A stretch of 5,663 nt of DNA from assembly GCA_900554265.1 (NCBI GenBank), contig USGZ01000131.1, positions 1-5,663 of the forward strand, in the 5' to 3' direction. The first letter of the stretch is position 1. Each line of letters begins with the position of its first letter. A model generated the notes under the pieces. It ran no database searches. It worked only from the letters and a program-made list of their open reading frames with translations, and was not told the origin of the DNA. A program made the position numbers and the translations under genes. This document shows positions 1-5,412 of this stretch, in pieces. The stretch comes from an uncultured Porphyromonadaceae bacterium (GTDB taxonomy: Bacteria > Bacteroidota > Bacteroidia > Bacteroidales > Muribaculaceae).

Positions 1-1
1 C

Positions 2-229
2 CATGAATATGGCGCGCAGTGCCGCTGGGAGCCCATGAGCATGCACAAGGCATGCTGGATAGAGAGCGACGACCCTGCGGCTCTCGAAGCATTCAAGAAG
101 CGCAAGTACCAGTTCATGGCCACCGACCGCGAAGGCCGCGACGTCTTCCTGGCAGATTCGGCATTCGTCCTGACCATGGCGCAGAACGACTTCCCGAAAA
201 TCCGCTTCCACTTCTCGAGCGAATTCTGA
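2..229 (+). CDS. 3' end of an unidentified protein gene (5' truncated by window edge)
   Basis: The frame is open from base 2 to the TGA at 227-229, giving 75 residues that begin HEYGAQCRWEPMSMHK and end FHFSSEF. The first in-window ATG is at 35, but the reading frame continues upstream of it with no stop, and the codons before it look like ordinary protein. I therefore read this as the C-terminal part of a longer gene rather than a 64-residue gene. The segment is soluble in character, mixed charged and aromatic, with no membrane helix. It ends in alternating hydrophobic and polar residues (KIRFHFSSEF) that look like a final beta strand. I do not recognise the family. It converges on the MFS gene, with a palindrome between them. 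That it is coding is fairly likely; its function is unknown. Confidence 0.6.
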   Translation, partial: HEYGAQCRWEPMSMHKACWIESDDPAALEAFKKRKYQFMATDREGRDVFLADSAFVLTMAQNDFPKIRFHFSSEF

Positions 230-267
230 AAGGTTCAATTATAACCAAAACTTTTACTAAATCACGT

Positions 268-293
268 AAAGTTTCAAATATATTTGAAACTTT
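268..293. terminator. 26-bp perfect palindrome between converging genes, candidate bidirectional terminator
   Basis: Bases 268-280 (AAAGTTTCAAATA) are followed directly by their exact reverse complement in 281-293. As RNA this would fold into an A/U-rich hairpin of about 11 bp with a small TATA loop, on either strand. It lies 38 bp after the stop of the + strand gene and 8 bp after the stop of the - strand MFS gene, which is where a shared terminator would be expected. The stem has few G-C pairs and the U-tract is short (its own terminal TTT), so it is weaker than a textbook terminator. A protein-binding site is the alternative. Confidence 0.5.
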
Positions 294-301
294 CGGTTCG
301 C

Positions 302-1543
302 TTATTCGCCCTTGTCCAGGTCGGCGGGGAGGCGGGTGCTGAGGATGGCGAAGCCAAGGACTGTCAGCGAGAGGGCGATGAATACAAGGGCCGTGCTGTG
401 CATGATGTCGCCCAGACCTACCAGCGGGGCCACGACGGCGCCGAATATGTAGCCCATCACGCCGAGGATGGCGGAGGCGGTGCCGGCATCCGAGCGACCC
501 TCGTTCATAGCCAGAGTGTTGCCGACGGTGAATATCATGCCCATGGAGAATATTATCGGCAGAAGCAGCAGCTCGAAGGGCCAGAAGCGATGCGAGAACC
601 AGAGCACGCCCGCAATTGCGAGAACGAACACGACAAGCATTATCGCGCCGACAAGAGCGGCGTTCTTAAGCACTTTGAAACGCAGGGCAACCATGGAACC
701 GGCTGCGGCGAAAAGTGCGTTCAGACCCATGAAGAGGCCGAATTGCAGTTCCGTATATCCGAATTCACGCTGGAAGATGAACGGTGCCGCGGAAATGTAG
801 GCGAAAAGCAGACCGAGCGCCGAGCCCTTGAGCAGGGTATGAATCATGAAGGGTCTGTTCAGCAGCAGCTTCCTGTAATTGAGCAGAATGACCTTGAGGG
901 AGCCTTGCACGCGGCGCGATGGCGGCAGCGTCTCTTTGAGCCTGCGCGAGAAAACGATGAGGAAAAGGGCGAAGGCCGAAAGGACGATGAATATCCCCCG
1001 CCAGCCCCAGTCCTGAGAGATGAAGCCGCCCAGCACCGGCGCCGATGCCGGGGCGAAGCCGTTGATGGCGCCGATAAGGGCCATGGTCCTGGCAAGCATA
1101 CGGCCTCCGAAGATATCCGCGGGCAGCGTGCGCGCCAGGAAGTAGCCGCCCGAGGCACCCAGGCCCTGGAACAGTCGGCACCATAGGAAGAAATGAATCG
1201 TAGGCGAAAAAACGCTTACGATGCCGGCTGCGACAAAAAGCGCCAGCGAGCCCAGCAGAACCGGCTTGCGCCCGTAGCGGTCGCTCATGGGGCCGAGCAC
1301 CAGCTGCCCTATCGCCAGGCCAATCATGCCTGTGGTAAGACCCATCTGCGCCATCGGCACGGAGCATCGGAAAGCACGGGTAAGCTCCGGAAGCGCCGGC
1401 AGGAACATGTCGTTGACAAAAGAACCGAAGGCGCTGAGCAGAACCAGATAGGTTACGAAGAACTTGTAGTTCACCTGTACCGGTCCGCCGGAAACGGGCA
1501 CGGAAGGTTTGGAGGACGGGGTGTCGGGTGTTGGTGTAGTCAT
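302..1543 (-). CDS. MFS multidrug efflux transporter, Bcr/CflA family
   Basis: This 413-residue inner-membrane protein belongs to the major facilitator superfamily (12-helix drug:H+ antiporters). Visible family marks are D45 with LPALPEL (48-54) at the end of helix 1, motif A GPMSDRYGRKPVL (84-96) in the helix 2-3 loop, motif B with R123 in RLFQGLGASGG, and the drug-antiporter motif C GFAPASAPVLGGFI (162-175) in helix 5. A second-half signature, EGRSDAGTASAILG (348-361), is typical of Bcr/CflA proteins. Members of this group export chloramphenicol, bicyclomycin, sulfonamides or other small molecules by proton exchange; the substrate here is not predictable. The length matches the family. The N-terminus carries a Pro/Thr/Ser-rich tail of about 24 residues before helix 1, and no better internal Met start is present. 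It is divergent from the ABC operon and ends 8 bp from the palindrome at 268-293. No convincing promoter was found just upstream of its start. Confidence 0.93.
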   Translation of the reverse strand: MTTPTPDTPSSKPSVPVSGGPVQVNYKFFVTYLVLLSAFGSFVNDMFLPALPELTRAFRCSVPMAQMGLTTGMIGLAIGQLVLGPMSDRYGRKPVLLGSLALFVAAGIVSVFSPTIHFFLWCRLFQGLGASGGYFLARTLPADIFGGRMLARTMALIGAINGFAPASAPVLGGFISQDWGWRGIFIVLSAFALFLIVFSRRLKETLPPSRRVQGSLKVILLNYRKLLLNRPFMIHTLLKGSALGLLFAYISAAPFIFQREFGYTELQFGLFMGLNALFAAAGSMVALRFKVLKNAALVGAIMLVVFVLAIAGVLWFSHRFWPFELLLLPIIFSMGMIFTVGNTLAMNEGRSDAGTASAILGVMGYIFGAVVAPLVGLGDIMHSTALVFIALSLTVLGFAILSTRLPADLDKGE

Positions 1544-1633
1544 GAAAATATAACAAGCGAGGCGCTGAAAATTCCCTGAATTGCGGATTTTTGAAAAAAA
1601 TTTCGCTCAGGATTGAAAATTTTCCCCGAAAAA

Positions 1634-1665
1634 TTTGGTGGGAAAGAAAAGAGTTCCTACCTTTG
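1634..1665 (+). promoter_or_regulatory. Bacteroidota-type promoter of the ABC transporter operon
   Basis: A -33 element TTTG lies at 1634-1637 and a -7 element TACCTTTG at 1658-1665, separated by exactly 20 bp. This is a full match to the Bacteroidota primary sigma factor consensus (TTTG, 19-21 bp, TAnnTTTG). Transcription should start near 1670-1673, giving a leader of about 150 nt before the ATPase gene. The flanks are AT-rich, unlike the surrounding GC-rich genes. No equivalent element was found on the opposite strand for the MFS gene in the 1544-1633 stretch, which otherwise holds only A/T-rich sequence. Confidence 0.8.
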
Positions 1666-1666
1666 C

Positions 1667-1703
1667 AGTGTGTTAGTCATGTACAACACTCAAAAACTAA
1701 CAC
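1667..1703. promoter_or_regulatory. candidate GntR (YtrA-type) operator, overlapping inverted repeats at the transcription start
   Basis: Two inverted-repeat pairings share the left half. AGTGT (1667-1671) pairs with ACACT (1686-1690) across 14 bp; a slightly shifted reading gives GTGTT (1670-1674) and AACAC (1685-1689) around a central CATG. GTGTTAGT (1670-1677) also pairs perfectly with ACTAACAC (1696-1703). The site begins one base after the -7 element and covers the predicted transcription start, an ideal place for a repressor. The spaced AGTGT/ACACT half-sites resemble, as I recall it, the operator of Bacillus subtilis YtrA, a relative of the regulator encoded at the end of this operon. 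Autoregulation is therefore inferred. As RNA, 1670-1703 could also form a leader hairpin. Confidence 0.6.
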
Positions 1704-1735
1704 GCAGTATAAACATCCCAAACAAACTCCCTCCA

Positions 1736-1792
1736 ATGGAAGCTATCATCACCTCCTTCGCAGTTGTGCTGCTCGTAATTCTCATCCTCTAA
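1736..1792 (+). CDS. possible 18-residue hydrophobic peptide at the head of the ABC operon
   Basis: An ATG at 1736 opens a short frame ending in TAA at 1790-1792, encoding MEAIITSFAVVLLVILIL. After Met-Glu it has no charged residue and would form one short membrane helix. It sits in the operon leader about 64 nt after the predicted transcription start and 28 bp before the ATPase gene. The bases before the ATG are A/C-rich and unstructured, as is usual for Bacteroidota start sites. The same frame extends upstream to an ATG at 1679 (37 residues), but that start lies inside the operator only a few bases after the predicted transcription start, so the inner ATG is preferred. I know no family for it. 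It could be a small membrane partner of the transporter, a translated leader, or a chance frame. Confidence 0.4.
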   Translation: MEAIITSFAVVLLVILIL

Positions 1793-1820
1793 TCGCAAGA
1801 ACAATCACAGTAAACCGACT

Positions 1821-2648
1821 ATGCTGAAATTCAACAACATAAGTTACAGCTACGGCAACAAAATCCAGGCCCTGCACGATGTCTGCGCCACTGTCCGGCC
1901 AGGCATCTGCCTGATGCTCGGCGAGAACGGCGCCGGCAAGACCACGCTGCTCAAGCTCGCCGCCGGCAACCTCACCACCGGCCAGGGCGAGATAGACTTC
2001 GACGGCTCCAATCCCGGCGAGCGCCATCCGGACACTCTCAGCCGCATCTTCTTCCTTCCGGACAACTACCGTACACCCTTCCGCAACGTACTCGATATGG
2101 CCGAGTACCACGCGCCCTTCTACCCGCACTTCGACGCCGGTATGCTCGCCGAAAACCTCGCCGCCTTCGGCATGACGGGCCGCGAGAAGGTGAAATCCCT
2201 CTCGCTGGGCAATTCGCACAAGGCCTACCTGGCCTTCGCGCTGGCCCTCCGCCCGGCCCTGCTCCTGCTTGACGAACCTGCCAACGGCCTCGACATCCAG
2301 TCCAAGAAAATCCTGCGCCAGATCATGAGCCGCTGCATCGCCGAGGACCAGACCGTCGTCGTTTCGACGCACACCGTCGCCGACCTCGAGCTGCTCTACG
2401 ACTCGGTCATGCTGCTGTCGCACGGCAGTATGGTCATCCAGGCCACGACGGAGGAAATATCATCGCGCCTGAGCTTCTTCGCAGGCTCCGAGGCCGTACC
2501 CGGCGCACTCTACAGCGAGGCAGGCGGCGGACAGGTTTTCTCCGTGGTTCCAGCGGCCGAACCCTACCAGACCGCAGTCAATTTCGAACTTCTGTACTCG
2601 GCGCTTATGAGCGAACGCGCCGGTCAGGTATTAGACGCACTCAGATGA
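1821..2648 (+). CDS. ABC transporter ATP-binding protein (YtrB-like)
   Basis: This 275-residue cytoplasmic ATPase would energise the permease encoded next to it. ABC motifs appear in order: Walker A GENGAGKTT (34-42, catalytic-site Lys40), signature LSLGN (127-131, in place of LSGGQ), Walker B LLLLDEP (147-153) with Glu152 as the catalytic base, D-loop NGLD (155-158) and the switch His184 in STH. The usual Q-loop Gln is not obvious; the position reads FFLPDN (77-82), a substitution also common in ABC-2 export ATPases. The nucleotide-binding domain ends near residue 215, followed by a C-terminal extension of about 55 residues of unknown role. Its stop codon overlaps the permease start (ATGA at 2645-2648), indicating translational coupling. 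It is the first full-length gene after the promoter at 1634-1665. Family assignment is secure; the substrate is unknown. Confidence 0.93.
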   Translation: MLKFNNISYSYGNKIQALHDVCATVRPGICLMLGENGAGKTTLLKLAAGNLTTGQGEIDFDGSNPGERHPDTLSRIFFLPDNYRTPFRNVLDMAEYHAPFYPHFDAGMLAENLAAFGMTGREKVKSLSLGNSHKAYLAFALALRPALLLLDEPANGLDIQSKKILRQIMSRCIAEDQTVVVSTHTVADLELLYDSVMLLSHGSMVIQATTEEISSRLSFFAGSEAVPGALYSEAGGGQVFSVVPAAEPYQTAVNFELLYSALMSERAGQVLDALR

Positions 2649-3454
2649 TGGAAAACAATACATTCAGCCTCCGCCGCATGTATATGCTGGCACGCTTCTA
2701 CTGGCCGGCCATGCGCTGGCAGCTCGGCCTCAGTGCCGCCGTGGTGCTCGCAAGCTATATCGTAGCACTCTTCAGCGGGCTGCACGTCCGGATGGACGCC
2801 GATGGCGGTCCGACATTCCCGATTATCCTCTACAGCATGGCCGAAGGCGCGGCCGGCTGGGTAATCTATCTGGCTCCGCTGCTGTTCGCCTTCGTCGGCA
2901 CACGCGCGGTCAGCACTACCCTGCCCGCCTCATGGCAGGAGAAAGCCGTGTTCATGCTCGGATACGTCCTGCTGGTCATCCCCGGTCTATACTTTATTGT
3001 GTGGTACGCCGGTGTGGGAATCGCAAGTCTCTACACGCCACACGCCAACATTACGGCCTACATCATCAATATAATAGGCTCCACCGACCCGCAGGTCCGC
3101 GGACTGCTCAACAGCATGATTCCCCACATGGAGCTCAATTCCAGCCTGACCACGCTTATGCCCCTGGCGCTCTCGTGCTTCCTTATCGAGTACTCGCGCC
3201 GCAACCGCCTGGCCATGGGCATCGTAGGCATAGTCGGCGGCCAGATTATCGTATTCATAATGAGCATGGCCTGCACAATCTTCACCATAGTCAGAGCCGT
3301 CAAGGACACCATCGACAGCAACGTCGACGAAATGCCCGACCTCATAGTCCACGGACTCATGGACACTATCCAGATCGGCAGCATGGTGGTGACAGCCGCG
3401 GCAGTCGTCCTGCTGATACTCACGGTAAGGAAAATCAAAACACGTCAGGACTGA
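2645..3454 (+). CDS. ABC transporter permease, six membrane helices
   Basis: A 269-residue inner-membrane protein with six predicted helices near 27-45, 73-90, 103-121, 168-182, 191-214 and 244-261. Positively charged clusters (RR at 10-11, SRRNR at 184-188, RKIKTR at 262-267) fall on the side predicted to be cytoplasmic, which supports both ends being inside. The motif LPASWQEK (93-100) in the first cytoplasmic loop matches the LPAS..EK pattern seen in many Bacteroidota ABC-2 type permeases. The loop between helices 3 and 4 (about 122-167) is long and faces outward; it could bind a ligand. With only one permease gene, the transporter is probably a homodimer with two copies of the ATPase. The start overlaps the ATPase stop by 4 bp; a second ATG follows at 2648. 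It ends one base before the regulator gene. The substrate is not predictable. Confidence 0.85.
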   Translation: MMENNTFSLRRMYMLARFYWPAMRWQLGLSAAVVLASYIVALFSGLHVRMDADGGPTFPIILYSMAEGAAGWVIYLAPLLFAFVGTRAVSTTLPASWQEKAVFMLGYVLLVIPGLYFIVWYAGVGIASLYTPHANITAYIINIIGSTDPQVRGLLNSMIPHMELNSSLTTLMPLALSCFLIEYSRRNRLAMGIVGIVGGQIIVFIMSMACTIFTIVRAVKDTIDSNVDEMPDLIVHGLMDTIQIGSMVVTAAAVVLLILTVRKIKTRQD

Positions 3455-3455
3455 T

Positions 3456-3818
3456 ATGGAATTCAAGAACGACAAACCGATCTACAGGCAGATTACGGAC
3501 TACGCTTTCGGATGCATTCTCTCGGGAAGCTGGGCACCCGGCTGCAGGGTGCCGTCCGTACGCGAACTGGCCGTAGAGATGGGGGTCAACACGCACACCG
3601 TCCTTAAGGCCTACGAAGAGCTCGAAGCCCGCGGAATAATCGCTCCGCGGCGCGGCATGGGATTCTTCCTCGCCGACGACGCCCGCGGGCGCGTCGACGC
3701 CGAGCGGCGCGAGGAATTCTTCAGCGACGTTCTGGACAACGTGTTCGAGACCATGGACCAGCTCGGCATAACAATCGACCAGCTCGTCGAGCACTACCGC
3801 CAGCTCCACAGCAACTAA
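3456..3818 (+). CDS. GntR-family transcriptional regulator, YtrA/YhcF subfamily
   Basis: A 120-residue protein with an N-terminal winged helix-turn-helix of the GntR family at about 6-75. Visible marks are PIYRQI (8-13), RVPSVRELAVEMGVN (31-45), the recognition helix NTHTVLKAYEELE (45-57) and the wing ending RRGMGFFL (65-72). Only about 45 helical residues follow, too few for the large ligand domains of FadR, HutC or MocR types; this short tail defines the YtrA group and is thought to serve mainly in dimerisation. Such regulators almost always repress the ABC transporter operon they belong to. Here the gene is last in the operon, one base after the permease stop, and matching inverted repeats cover the operon's transcription start at 1667-1703. 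What relieves repression is unknown; in relatives it is often cell-wall antibiotics or related stress. Confidence 0.92.
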   Translation: MEFKNDKPIYRQITDYAFGCILSGSWAPGCRVPSVRELAVEMGVNTHTVLKAYEELEARGIIAPRRGMGFFLADDARGRVDAERREEFFSDVLDNVFETMDQLGITIDQLVEHYRQLHSN

Positions 3819-3846
3819 GCACACAAACCAACCCTCCTCCACCCGC

Positions 3847-3880
3847 ATCCCCCGGCCACCCCGCCGGGGGATTTTTTATT
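3847..3880 (+). terminator. intrinsic terminator of the ABC-GntR operon
   Basis: ATCCCCCGGC (3847-3856) pairs perfectly with GCCGGGGGAT (3863-3872) around a 6-nt loop, giving a 10-bp mostly G-C stem followed at once by six T (3872-3877). This is a textbook Rho-independent terminator 28 bp after the regulator's stop codon. On the opposite strand the hairpin is not followed by a T run, so it should act on the + strand operon rather than on rodA. Confidence 0.92.
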
Positions 3881-3890
3881 GAATTATCCC

Positions 3891-3940
3891 CGATTAATCA
3901 GGATTAATCCCGATAAATCTCGATTAATCGGGACAAATCC
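3891..3940. repeat. five tandem 10-bp repeats with palindromic GATTAATC core
   Basis: Bases 3891-3940 divide exactly into five 10-bp units: CGATTAATCA, GGATTAATCC, CGATAAATCT, CGATTAATCG and GGACAAATCC. Three carry the perfect palindrome GATTAATC; the others differ at one or two core bases. A degenerate sixth unit may precede them at 3881-3890. The array fills most of the gap between the operon terminator and the rodA stop codon. The period equals about one DNA helical turn, so every core faces the same side. No intrinsic terminator for rodA is apparent here, although CCCGAT/ATCGGG (3909-3932) can form a hairpin. Confidence 0.85.
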
Positions 3941-3945
3941 CTACA

Positions 3946-5412
3946 TCAATATACCATCACGTTCCTGCGGGAGGCATCGATTTTGAGGAGGATGAAAAGC
4001 AGGATGGTGAAGCCCCAGAGGGAGGAGCCGCCGTAGCTGAAGAAAGGCAAAGGAATACCGATTACCGGACACAGGCCTATGACCATGCCGATGTTGATGC
4101 AGAAGTGGAAGATGAAGTATGAGGCCACGCAGTAGGCGTAGACGCGGCCGAAGGTCGTCGGCTGTCGCTCGCCGATCTTGAGGATGCGCAGGATGAGGGC
4201 CAGGAACAGCAGAGTCACGGCCGCCGAGCCGAGAAAGCCTTCCTCCTCGCCTATGGTGCAGAAAATGAAGTCAGTATGTTGCTCGGGCACGTACTTGAGC
4301 TTGGTTTGGGTGCCGTTGAGGAATCCCTTGCCGGCGATGCCGCCGGAGCCGATTGCGATTTTGCTCTGGTTCACGTTGTAGCCGGCGTCGCGCAGGTCCT
4401 CGACCATGCCCAGGGCCACCTTGATACGCATCTGCTGGTGAGGCTGCAGATAGTTGAAAGCCGCGCCGACGCAAAACAGGAAAACCACGCCGAAAAGCGC
4501 CGCCGCCACCCCGCCGTAGAGTCGCGGCCGGTGCGTCTTTATGGCCTCGATGACTATATAGACGCATCCGGCGACGATGAGCCCAACCATCAGCGCCGTC
4601 CCGGGGACATCGACACCGCAGAGGTCGACGATAAATGCGAACAGACCAGCTCCGAGAAAGCCCAGGAGCAGATTTCGGGCCACCTCGAGTCGGCGCGCGT
4701 AGACGGCCGTCATGCCGACGCAGACGAGCATGATGATCACGCAGACGGCGAACTGGCCCGTCGGCATGCCGGCAACGACACTGTCCGTATATTTCAGCCC
4801 GACCACGAAAATCAGCACGGCGAATACGGCGCCGAAGAGCACCAGCCCGCTCATGCCCTCGCGGTAGAGCACGAAGAAAAGCGACATATATACCAGCGCC
4901 GAGCCGGTCTCGTTCTGGAGCAAAATGAGGATTACAGGCAGGAAGATGATTGTCAGGGCCTTGACATAGTTCATCGGCTTGGCGTTGAGCTCGAAGTGGT
5001 AGGAACTGAAGAGCTTGGCCAGGGCCAGGGCCGTGGTACACTTGGCGAACTCCGCCGGCTGCACGCTCATGAAGCCCAGGTCTATCCACGAATATGAGCC
5101 CTTGGTATCCGTGGCCAGGAAGGGCGTGAGGGCCAGCACGATGACCATCAGGACATAGAGCGGGTAGGCGTAGGTCTCGTACATACGCGACTCAATAAGC
5201 AGGAGTACCAGCGCCAGGATGGAACCGAGGGCTATCCAGCGCAGCTGCTTGCCGGAGAACTCGTCGGCGGAGAACATCGAGGCGCCGTCGAAGTCATAGC
5301 AGGCGGCGTAGATGCTCACCATGCCGGCGAAGACCATGATTACGTAGATGAGGACCGTAATCCAGTCCAGGTCGCGGAATACGCTTGCGTTCTTATCTCC
5401 TCGGAGCGGCAT
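3946..5412 (-). CDS. rodA: peptidoglycan glycosyltransferase RodA (SEDS family)
   Basis: RodA polymerises lipid II into glycan strands during cell elongation, working with PBP2 in the inner membrane. SEDS marks seen in this 488-residue protein are SWIDLGFMSVQPAEFAK (108-124), QNETGSALVY (166-175), NQSKIAIGSGGIAGKGFLNG (348-367), VPEQHTDFIF (375-384), EEEGFLGS (389-396) and CPVIGIPLPFFSYGGSS (448-464). Asp381 in HTDFIF lines up, by motif and distance from the C-terminus, with catalytic Asp262 of E. coli RodA. The protein is about 120 residues longer than E. coli RodA; most of the excess is a hydrophobic block at about 207-297. Its start overlaps the 3' end of mrdA by 20 bp, so the two are probably co-translated. 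The order PBP2 then RodA is the usual one in bacterial shape operons, and RodA is the last gene here. Gene identity is secure; RodA is favoured over FtsW because of the PBP2 neighbour. Confidence 0.95.
   Translation of the reverse strand: MPLRGDKNASVFRDLDWITVLIYVIMVFAGMVSIYAACYDFDGASMFSADEFSGKQLRWIALGSILALVLLLIESRMYETYAYPLYVLMVIVLALTPFLATDTKGSYSWIDLGFMSVQPAEFAKCTTALALAKLFSSYHFELNAKPMNYVKALTIIFLPVILILLQNETGSALVYMSLFFVLYREGMSGLVLFGAVFAVLIFVVGLKYTDSVVAGMPTGQFAVCVIIMLVCVGMTAVYARRLEVARNLLLGFLGAGLFAFIVDLCGVDVPGTALMVGLIVAGCVYIVIEAIKTHRPRLYGGVAAALFGVVFLFCVGAAFNYLQPHQQMRIKVALGMVEDLRDAGYNVNQSKIAIGSGGIAGKGFLNGTQTKLKYVPEQHTDFIFCTIGEEEGFLGSAAVTLLFLALILRILKIGERQPTTFGRVYAYCVASYFIFHFCINIGMVIGLCPVIGIPLPFFSYGGSSLWGFTILLFILLKIDASRRNVMVY

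Noticed and set aside
284..1186. Long + strand open frame (300 codons) opposite the MFS gene
   Set aside because: It is antisense to a gene with clear MFS motifs, is very rich in His, Glu, Gly and Arg, and has no recognisable domain. GC-rich codon bias creates such mirror frames. It also starts inside the 268-293 palindrome.
1544..1556. TATATTTT just upstream of the MFS start on the - strand as a -7 element
   Set aside because: It lacks the final G, has no TTTG at 19-21 bp upstream, and would place the transcription start inside the coding sequence.
1591..1827. 78-codon + strand frame across the divergent intergenic region
   Set aside because: It spans the promoter and operator, has no protein-like pattern, and would start upstream of the predicted transcription start.
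1782..2423. - strand open frame (213 codons) opposite the ABC ATPase
   Set aside because: It lies over the Walker A, signature and Walker B coding region of the ATPase and has no independent features; a shadow frame.
2932..3576. 214-codon + strand frame overlapping the permease and regulator genes
   Set aside because: It is an alternate frame of two well-supported genes, very rich in Arg, His and Pro, with no membrane or domain pattern.
3847..3877. Operon terminator acting for rodA as well
   Set aside because: Read on the - strand, the hairpin is followed by a G-rich stretch and not by a T run, so bidirectional intrinsic termination is not supported.
3881..3940. CRISPR-like array
   Set aside because: Units are 10 bp with no unique spacers and no cas genes nearby; it is a simple tandem repeat.
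4276..5097. Long + strand open frame (273 codons) opposite rodA
   Set aside because: Antisense to strongly conserved RodA coding sequence; composition is low-complexity Glu/His/Asp/Arg with no domain, typical of a shadow frame.
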